In this document: positions 7,129 to 12,702 of the stretch, piece after piece
Position numbering within the stretch: the stretch's first letter is position 1
Layout of the letters: each line of letters begins with the position of its first letter
Assembly: GCA_024699005.1 (NCBI GenBank)
Contig: JAILQN010000172.1
Location: 1-12,702, forward strand
Length of the DNA: 12,702 nt
Direction of reading: 5' to 3'
Origin: Clostridia bacterium
GTDB taxonomy: Bacteria; Bacillota_A; Clostridia; Oscillospirales; Acutalibacteraceae
Position numbers and translations under genes: made by a program
The notes under the pieces: model-generated
Told to the model about the DNA's origin: nothing
What the model saw: only the letters and a program-made list of their open reading frames with translations
Databases searched by the model: none

Positions 7129-7157
7129 TTGAACTCTGCTCCGCAGGGTGATATTAT
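7129..7157 (+). promoter_or_regulatory. Promoter of the GtrII-like gene
   Basis: TTGAAC at 7129-7134 and TATTAT at 7152-7157 are separated by exactly 17 bases. The first matches 4 of 6 and the second 5 of 6 of the sigma-A consensus. Transcription would start near 7164, giving about 55 bases of leader before the ATG at 7219. A short inverted repeat, AGCAG (7124-7128) and CTGCT (7136-7140), flanks the -35 box and could be an operator, though it is only 5 bp per arm. Confidence 0.5.
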
Positions 7158-7218
7158 AAATAAGTATGATATTTTGATCCTGTATAAATCAGGCGCACGT
7201 CCGAATAATGGAGTTATC

Positions 7219-8772
7219 ATGAAAGAAAAGCAAACTTCTGTCATCAGCAAAAAAAGCGACGCCCAAACACGTTCCGGTAAAACACCGTTTGATCTGCGGA
7301 AAGGTTTAATACTTCTCCTTGTCAACGTCGCGGCTCTTTTGCCCCTGTGTGTATTCAACGGCGAGCTCTGGAGCGTAGATTCCCCCTCGATCCTTTTATA
7401 CGGAAAAGGGGTACATATCGGAATGTTTCTCGATTCCTACCGGTATTTCGGCGCGCTTATAGCTCAGCTGTATTCGTTTACCGGACATAACCCCATTGCA
7501 AACTGCCTGCCGGACGCCATCCTGTTTATCATTCTCGCCGCGACCGGAACGACGGTCCTTGTCGCGTGCGTTGCGGATCATCTGAAGATAAGACTGTGGC
7601 TGCCCGTTATCGCGCTGGACCTTGCGGCGGTGCTAGCTGTCGAAAACGTGTGGTTCTGCGAGATACTGACCTTCCCCGAAAGCATATTTTTATCGGCGAT
7701 CGGTCTTCTGATGTGTTTCGCCGCCGTTATCTTCTTTATCCGTTACCGGACCGTACCGGGGATAATACTGTCCGCCGTTTGCCTGATCCTCGCCACTGCC
7801 GTCTATCAGCAGTATATAGTGGTTTTCACAATTTTCGTGATAGCAGTTCTCGGCTGCGAGATCCTCGGGAAAGAGAATCCCTCGGCAAAGACCGCTGTCA
7901 TAAAATACGCAGGCGCGGCGGCGCTGATCCTGGTCTCCGGAGCCGTTTACTTTCTTTCAGCCAAAGCGATTACCAACGCGACAGGTCATAACGGAGACTA
8001 CAGGACGGAGCTTGGACCTGCCGATATTCTTGAAAACATAAAGTATTATATTTTGCGGCAGCATTCATTTCTGAAGGGAAGAGGAGCTTTTAAAACAGAG
8101 ATCATGACGGTATCGATCCTTTTCGTCGCCGCGTTATGGTTCGTTCTTTTCGCGGTGTACGTCATGAAAAAGAAACGCCCGGGCGCGGGGATCATCGTTC
8201 TCGCGGCGTTCGCAGCGGCGTATTGTTCAGGTTATCTTCCCGGGATCATTTCCAAATCCCACGACACAAGAGTCGTTTTCGGTCTTTTCTCCGTTTTCTT
8301 CCTTTTCGTATGCGGCATAGTTTGCTTAAACAAAAGCAAGTGGATCGCGCCTGTAGTTTCGTGTGTTCTCGCGGCGATATTCGCGGCTAACGTTTTCGCG
8401 ATCGTCAGAATGGCGAACGATCAGAAGAAGCAGAATAAGGCGGATCTGGAAGCCGCCGTCGCGATCACTCAGGCTATAGAAGATCACGAGAAAAACAGCG
8501 GCGTTACAGTTACGGACATATATTATTGCTACGATACCAATCAGGATAAAGTGTCGGCATGGACTCTGTTTTCCTTTGATTTCTCAATGCAGTCGATCCT
8601 GACTCTGAAATCCGGCAAGTATACGCCGGGATCCGGCGAAGTGATATACAAGGTCTCGGAGATGCCGGAATCGATCAGGGAACAGTATTTCGCCGGAAAA
8701 GACTGGAAAGAACTGGACCTGAGCGAACAGCTTATTTTTGCAGGCGATACTGCGTATCTGTGCGTCTATTGA
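7219..8772 (+). CDS. Polytopic membrane protein, GtrII-like glucosyltransferase
   Basis: The only plus-strand gene encodes 517 residues with about ten or more membrane segments, then a soluble C-terminal tail of about 120 residues (398-517). The layout and segments such as AVENVWFCEILTFPES and LATAVYQQYIVVF resemble the GtrII family. Those proteins take glucose from a lipid carrier and add it to O-antigen or another surface glycan outside the cell. The usual paired acidic residues of the first outer loop appear only as VDS (LWSVDSPSILLYGKG), so the assignment is tentative. The start at 7219 is set by GGAG at 7210-7213, five bases upstream, and by a promoter at 7129-7157 that overlaps any longer reading frame. 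The gene stands alone and ends 5 bp from the convergent MBOAT gene. Its catalytic role, if any, would be outside the membrane, modifying the glycan made by the neighbouring enzymes. Confidence 0.7.
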   Translation: MKEKQTSVISKKSDAQTRSGKTPFDLRKGLILLLVNVAALLPLCVFNGELWSVDSPSILLYGKGVHIGMFLDSYRYFGALIAQLYSFTGHNPIANCLPDAILFIILAATGTTVLVACVADHLKIRLWLPVIALDLAAVLAVENVWFCEILTFPESIFLSAIGLLMCFAAVIFFIRYRTVPGIILSAVCLILATAVYQQYIVVFTIFVIAVLGCEILGKENPSAKTAVIKYAGAAALILVSGAVYFLSAKAITNATGHNGDYRTELGPADILENIKYYILRQHSFLKGRGAFKTEIMTVSILFVAALWFVLFAVYVMKKKRPGAGIIVLAAFAAAYCSGYLPGIISKSHDTRVVFGLFSVFFLFVCGIVCLNKSKWIAPVVSCVLAAIFAANVFAIVRMANDQKKQNKADLEAAVAITQAIEDHEKNSGVTVTDIYYCYDTNQDKVSAWTLFSFDFSMQSILTLKSGKYTPGSGEVIYKVSEMPESIREQYFAGKDWKELDLSEQLIFAGDTAYLCVY

Positions 8773-8777
8773 CAGCC

Positions 8778-10253
8778 TCAGAAATTCCAGTACAGGAAAG
8801 TCGTCACTCCCGTAAGCGACATGATGCTTATGAACAATAACAGCGCCGTGCTTACCGACCTGATCTTTCCCGGTCTGAATACAGCCATCTTTTCTGTCGT
8901 ATTCCGCATAAAGACGCTTGCCGCGAAAGCGAACACGAACAAACCAAGCGGCAGGATCACGCCCGCTGCGGGAATAAAGTCCCCTACGAACTCAAACACT
9001 CCCGTAAGCATGGACTGAAGAAGCCTTGTTCCTGACATATGGTCGGAGAAATTAAGGAACTGCAGATAGAAATCCCTCGCCTGCGACAGCGAGTCCGCCC
9101 TGAAGATCACCCAGGCAAGATTGACGAACGCGAATGTAAACGCCCACGAAACGACTCTGATGATCCTTGATCTGCGTTCGGAGTATATTTCCGTCATTTT
9201 GTCAAGGACTCTTGTCAGCACCTGCGCGATACCGTGGAGAAGCCCCCACACTATGAAGGTCCAGTTCGCTCCGTGCCAGATGCCGCTGACCAGGAATACG
9301 ATAATGATATTTACGTAGGTACGGACATTGCCTTTGCGGTTTCCGCCGAGCGGGATGTATACGTATTTTGTAAAAAATCTTGTCAGGGTCAGATGCCAGC
9401 GCTTCCAGAAATCGCTTATATTGACAGCCTTGTACGGGGAATTGAAATTCAAGGTTATGTCGATATTCATCATTTTGCCGATGCCCGTCGCCATATCGCA
9501 ATAGCCGGAGAAGTCGAAATAGATCTGGAACGTATAAGCCAGCATAACCAGCGCGGCGTTTACGGGACCCAATACGGAGAGCTTTTCAAAACCGGCGTTG
9601 ACCAGCATTCCGAAGGTGTCGGCAATAAGCACCTTTTTCGCAAGTCCCAGAGCGAATCCGTACAGCCCGGCGGAGAAATTCGCGTAATTGAATTTCTTTT
9701 TGCCGACGTCGGCAAACTGCGGGACCATCTCGTCATGGGTGACTATCGGTCCGGCGATCAGCTGAGGGAAATACGTAACAAACAGAGCGTAATCGGGGAA
9801 CCGGTATGCTCTTATTTTTTCGTCGCGCCTGTAGCTGTCAATAACGTAAGAGAGCTGCTGAAATGTAAAGAAGCTTATTCCGAGGGGAAGCAGTATATCA
9901 AGAAGCGGGAAATCGGACCTGAAAAGCGCGTTGACGTTGCCGACAAAGAAATCGTAATACTTAAAGAAAAACAGGCTGCCGATATTAAACACGAGCGCCG
10001 CGGCAAATGCGAGCTTCCTCGCCGCCGCGCCGGTCGTTTCTTTCAGCATTATCCTGCTGAACGTATAGTTCAGCGCGACCGAAGAAATGATTATCAGCAG
10101 ATACCACCAGTTGAAATATCCGTAAAAAACCAGAGAGGCAAGGATAAGAAAGACCTTTGCAGCTGTATACTTTTCGAAATGATTAAATCCGAAGTATCCG
10201 ATCAGAACGATCGGAAAAAACAGCAGAATAAAAACGTATGAGTTAAAAAGCAC
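8778..10253 (-). CDS. MBOAT-family O-acyltransferase (AlgI-like)
   Basis: This 491-residue multi-spanning protein passes an acyl group, usually acetyl from acetyl-CoA, through the membrane for transfer to an exported polysaccharide. It begins MLFNSYVFILLFFPIVLIGY, the typical start of bacterial AlgI-type members. The core MBOAT region includes YFPQLIAGPI (161-170), FSGYCDMATG (248-257), FWKRWHLTLTRFF (282-294, with H287) and VSGIWHGANWTF (322-333), where H327 is the invariant catalytic histidine. Both histidines and the length match the family. The start is GTG at 10253 with a perfect AAGGAGG seven bases upstream. That ribosome binding site overlaps the TAA stop of the previous gene, so the pair is co-transcribed and probably coupled. 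The acyl donor and the target glycan are not shown by the sequence. It meets the convergent GtrII-like gene with a 5 bp gap. Confidence 0.94.
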   Translation of the reverse strand: MLFNSYVFILLFFPIVLIGYFGFNHFEKYTAAKVFLILASLVFYGYFNWWYLLIIISSVALNYTFSRIMLKETTGAAARKLAFAAALVFNIGSLFFFKYYDFFVGNVNALFRSDFPLLDILLPLGISFFTFQQLSYVIDSYRRDEKIRAYRFPDYALFVTYFPQLIAGPIVTHDEMVPQFADVGKKKFNYANFSAGLYGFALGLAKKVLIADTFGMLVNAGFEKLSVLGPVNAALVMLAYTFQIYFDFSGYCDMATGIGKMMNIDITLNFNSPYKAVNISDFWKRWHLTLTRFFTKYVYIPLGGNRKGNVRTYVNIIIVFLVSGIWHGANWTFIVWGLLHGIAQVLTRVLDKMTEIYSERRSRIIRVVSWAFTFAFVNLAWVIFRADSLSQARDFYLQFLNFSDHMSGTRLLQSMLTGVFEFVGDFIPAAGVILPLGLFVFAFAASVFMRNTTEKMAVFRPGKIRSVSTALLLFISIMSLTGVTTFLYWNF

Positions 10254-10265
10254 GGCGACGCCTCC

Positions 10266-11315
10266 TTATGAAACGCTGTCCGCTGACAGGAAACTGTAGT
10301 CGAAGTTCGCCGTATAATCAAACAGCTTATCGATCTTCTCACGATACCCGCCTGATGAGATCAGCCCGATTCCGTCCTTCATACGCAGGACCAGCATGTC
10401 GCAGATCTCCGGCGAGTAATGCGCCTCGTCAACGTAATCGTCAAGATCGCTTATTATACGGAGCATCTCGTCATCAGTCCAGAGGAAGAGCCTTACGTTC
10501 TTATACCGTGTGAGTTTATCGCATACCATATCAAAAACGGCACGCCAGCAGTCCGCGTTCCGCTCCTGCAGGACTTTATACCAGTATATGATGCTGACGG
10601 GAGTGAAATAGAAGTAAAAATCCGTATCAGTCATGCTTTCTATATACGGCAGCAGTACCTCCAGACTTCCGGAGGCGCGGTAAAGCGCGTCGTCGACCGA
10701 CGGCTCTTCATCTACGGGATCAAGCGAGTCGCGTCCGTTTATCACAGTCTCCCGTCCTCTTGCCTCTCTCAGAAATACGGTATCCATGTCGGGTACCGTG
10801 CCTTTGATATTCTGCCTGATTGCGTCTATAGCTATCGATAACGTCCCGAAGTTAAAAAAATAACCCGTATCATTCAGAAGATTATTATCATAGAGATATT
10901 CCGGGACCGTAGCCACAGGATCGGCCGAAGCTGCCATCAGCGAATACGGATCGATATTGGAAATCACATATTCAGGGGATTCCGCTCTCCGGCTGATGAT
11001 GTCAAGCAGCTTACTCCAGTCTTTCGTCGTGGAACCGGATATGGCAAGCTTGACGGTCCTGCCGCCGAACGCGCTCTCCACGGAAGAAGGTTTGAAATTC
11101 TCGCAGAAAGAATTCCCGAGGATAACGTTGTCATAATCAAAATTCTTCGCAACGCCGGCATATTGGTACCGCTCGTCTGTGATCACCGGTTTCATCCCGA
11201 ACCAGGGCGTGTGATACTGAAACAGCGGATCGACAACTATCTGCAGACCCGCGATCAGCAGCAGGCCCGCCAGCAGTACAGACAGCGTCGATATTATAAA
11301 CTTTTTGGCATTCAT
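10266..11315 (-). CDS. Membrane-anchored SGNH-like protein, partner of the MBOAT acyltransferase
   Basis: The protein has 349 residues. An N-terminal hydrophobic segment (about 6-28) after MNAKK should anchor it with the rest outside the membrane. Block I is ILGNSFCENF, with S69 as likely nucleophile and Asn in place of the Asp of GDS. A second conserved-looking stretch is LAISGSTTKDW (90-100). Near the C terminus, VDEAHYS carries a D296-x-x-H299 pair, the usual catalytic Asp-His of SGNH enzymes. Proteins of this kind, comparable in role to AlgJ/AlgX or DltD, commonly sit beside an MBOAT and complete acyl transfer to the polymer. The gene lies 12 bp before the MBOAT gene and opens this transcript behind the promoter at 11406-11433. 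Its ribosome binding site is weak (GTGAG). The family name is not certain; a DUF1574-like or DltD-like protein would also fit. Confidence 0.75.
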   Translation of the reverse strand: MNAKKFIISTLSVLLAGLLLIAGLQIVVDPLFQYHTPWFGMKPVITDERYQYAGVAKNFDYDNVILGNSFCENFKPSSVESAFGGRTVKLAISGSTTKDWSKLLDIISRRAESPEYVISNIDPYSLMAASADPVATVPEYLYDNNLLNDTGYFFNFGTLSIAIDAIRQNIKGTVPDMDTVFLREARGRETVINGRDSLDPVDEEPSVDDALYRASGSLEVLLPYIESMTDTDFYFYFTPVSIIYWYKVLQERNADCWRAVFDMVCDKLTRYKNVRLFLWTDDEMLRIISDLDDYVDEAHYSPEICDMLVLRMKDGIGLISSGGYREKIDKLFDYTANFDYSFLSADSVS

Positions 11316-11382
11316 GGCTCACAACATAACAGCAAAATGATTTTCCGCACCAAACGGGTAAGAAATATCAAGTATCCGGCGC

Positions 11383-11396
11383 AGACGCGACCGTCT
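11383..11396 (-). other. Small stem-loop at the 5' end of the SGNH/MBOAT transcript
   Basis: AGACG-GTCG-CGTCT forms a perfect 5 bp stem with a 4-base loop, two or three bases after the predicted transcription start near 11399. It lacks a T-run, so it is not a terminator. It may stabilise the 5' end of the mRNA or be chance. Confidence 0.25.
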
Positions 11397-11405
11397 TAAG
11401 TTCAT

Positions 11406-11433
11406 ATTATATCATAATAAAAATAATAATCAA
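11406..11433 (-). promoter_or_regulatory. Extended -10 promoter of the SGNH/MBOAT operon
   Basis: On the minus strand TTGATT (11433-11428) is followed after 16 bases by a perfect TATAAT (11411-11406), preceded by TGA as in an extended -10 element. The region is AT-rich. Transcription should start near 11399, leaving a leader of about 84 bases before the ATG at 11315. It sits just after the MFS gene stop, so the acyltransferase pair can be expressed independently of the transporter. Confidence 0.65.
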
Positions 11434-11450
11434 GAACGATGGTAAAACGA

Positions 11451-12702
11451 TCAATCCCACTCAAATCCTGTAACGGTATCGAGATCGGTACCTTTTGTCT
11501 CGTGCGTCTTCGTAAGCACCAGCAGAAGGCCGATCAGTATGCCCGGTGCTGAAATGCACAGGACGACTGTGCTGATGACGGAATTGCCGAGGGCGCCGAG
11601 AGTCGGCAGCAGGACCGCCATTCCGACCACTGTACCGAGCGCCTGTATCACGTAAGCGGAAGAGGCGACGGAGGACCGCAGATTTGTGGGCGACGATTCC
11701 GACATCATCATCACGTTGATATCGCCCACGGACCAGAAGCTCCCGACGCACGCGCCGGTCATAAAGCCTACGAACCATGGCGCCCACGCCAGTTTAGCTC
11801 CGAACGTGAACGCAAGCAGTGTCGTCAGCGTCAGGGCGGACATGATCGCCCCCGCCGGCTTTCGTCCGAGTTTATCTGAGATAAAACCGACGATGAACTG
11901 GAATACCGCGCTGCCGACTGAGAACAGGAACAGCGCCTGCGTCACTTCCCCGCTCCCGGAAGCCACTGAGTTAAGCGCGTCGTCAATGGTCTTCGCGCCG
12001 CCGGAGGCGACAAGATGCCCCGCGTACCCGTAAGACAGCATGGGCTGGTAATTCATGGTGATGATAAATCCTAAATTGTGGAACGCCATCAGGATATAAA
12101 GCCAGCGGAGCTGTTTGCGGCGCATCGCGAATTTAAGCGCGGCGAAAAAGCCGCCCTGAGCGTTTTTAACATCTTTAGCGGCTTTTTCGGCGCGGATCTC
12201 CTCTTCGCTCATGCGCAGGTATTTCAGGCGGGAATCGATAAAAGCGTCCGTCTCACGGGAAAGGATAAGCGCAAGGAACGACGCGACCAGTCCGATTATC
12301 GCGGGGATCAGGAAGACCATACGCCACCGGGACTGATCGTGCATATATACACGCCGCAGAAGCGGTATCAGCATGGCTCCCAGCGTTGCGACCGCCCGCA
12401 CAAGCGAATATATCCTGGCGCGATGCTTTGCAGGAGCTGTTTCCATGATATATACCACCTGCATATCGTGGGGCACGAAGAAAGAGATAACGCAGTAACC
12501 GGCGATATACAGCGGGATATTGCCCGACAGGAAGATCAGCGTCATCCCGAGAGCCATGCCGAACGTGTTGACCACCAGGAACAGCCGGCGGCCGTAACGG
12601 TCCGACAGCGTCTTATAGAACAGGGATATGGCTATGCAGGGATAGGAAAGCAGCTCCAGAGAGCCCAGTGTGGACAGAGATTTGTCCCCGAATTTCGCGA
12701 AC
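11451..12702 (-). CDS. MFS transporter, sugar-porter-like (runs off right edge)
   Basis: The frame is open to base 12702, so the N terminus is missing; 416 codons are visible plus the stop. Near the visible N-terminal end, the loop DRYGRRLFLV is the MFS A-motif between segments 2 and 3, and GFISDKLGRKP repeats it in the second half. Another family-like loop is ETAPAKHRARIYSLVRA after segment 4. A charged central loop (around FIDSRLKYLRMSEEEIRAEKAAK) separates the two six-helix bundles. The C-terminal HETKGTDLD resembles the ETKG motif of the sugar porter family. The substrate is probably a sugar or organic solute taken up by proton symport, but this is inferred from the family only. The GTG at 12573-12575 is an internal valine, not a start. 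No terminator was found after the stop at 11451. Confidence 0.88.
   Translation of the reverse strand, partial: FAKFGDKSLSTLGSLELLSYPCIAISLFYKTLSDRYGRRLFLVVNTFGMALGMTLIFLSGNIPLYIAGYCVISFFVPHDMQVVYIMETAPAKHRARIYSLVRAVATLGAMLIPLLRRVYMHDQSRWRMVFLIPAIIGLVASFLALILSRETDAFIDSRLKYLRMSEEEIRAEKAAKDVKNAQGGFFAALKFAMRRKQLRWLYILMAFHNLGFIITMNYQPMLSYGYAGHLVASGGAKTIDDALNSVASGSGEVTQALFLFSVGSAVFQFIVGFISDKLGRKPAGAIMSALTLTTLLAFTFGAKLAWAPWFVGFMTGACVGSFWSVGDINVMMMSESSPTNLRSSVASSAYVIQALGTVVGMAVLLPTLGALGNSVISTVVLCISAPGILIGLLLVLTKTHETKGTDLDTVTGFEWD

Noticed and set aside
7129..7218. Longer N terminus for the GtrII-like protein from TTG at 7129
   Set aside because: TTG at 7129 is part of the -35 box, so it would not be transcribed; the ATG at 7219 has GGAG five bases upstream.
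9234..10241. 335-codon plus-strand frame opposite the MBOAT gene
   Set aside because: It lies antisense to a clear MBOAT gene and has no ribosome binding site, membrane segments or motif of its own.
1..12702. Search by eye for tRNA, rRNA, CRISPR arrays, insertion sequences and attachment sites
   Set aside because: No cloverleaf, regularly spaced repeat, transposase motif or terminal inverted repeat pair was found.

Overview
The window looks like a cell-surface polysaccharide and surface-modification region from an anaerobic Firmicute, probably a gut or rumen member of the Clostridia. The evidence is purine-rich Shine-Dalgarno sites (AGGAG/GGAGG) before most genes, AT-rich sigma-A-type promoters in a moderately G+C-rich genome, and the mix of families present. 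The assignment to Clostridia is inference from gene content and was not tested by any search. All genes are on the minus strand except one plus-strand gene at 7219-8772.

Right block (8778-12702, minus strand). A sugar-porter-like MFS transporter runs off the right edge and ends at 11451. Behind it, a strong extended -10 promoter (11406-11433) starts a two-gene unit. The first gene encodes a membrane-anchored SGNH-like protein (10266-11315). The second, 12 bp on, encodes an MBOAT O-acyltransferase (8778-10253). Together they look like a machine that carries an acyl group across the membrane and attaches it to an exported glycan.

Middle (7030-8772). The single plus-strand gene encodes a GtrII-like polytopic membrane protein (7219-8772), probably a glycosyltransferase that uses a lipid-linked sugar. 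It has its own promoter (7129-7157) and ends only 5 bp from the convergent MBOAT gene.

Left block (1-7029, minus strand). A tightly packed series of genes reads leftwards: a glycosyltransferase-like gene split by a frameshift at a run of eight G (6116-7029), a GT2 glycosyltransferase (5102-6079), a six-segment membrane protein (4407-4982), an SGNH/GDSL hydrolase (3131-4351), an M16C zinc metallopeptidase of the PreP type (223-3099), a 19-codon leader-like ORF (127-186), and the start of a gene for a secreted protein (1-130). The split gene is much more AT-rich than its surroundings, which suggests transfer from elsewhere.

The most notable point is the G8 tract at 6848-6855. Nine G would restore one 304-codon frame, so this is either a phase-variable switch on a surface-glycan gene, a frameshifting site, or a sequence error. 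The second is a nested inverted repeat covering the ribosome binding site and start codon of the 19-codon ORF. No tRNA, rRNA, CRISPR array, insertion sequence or convincing intrinsic terminator was seen, and no gene-free gap exceeds 190 bp.
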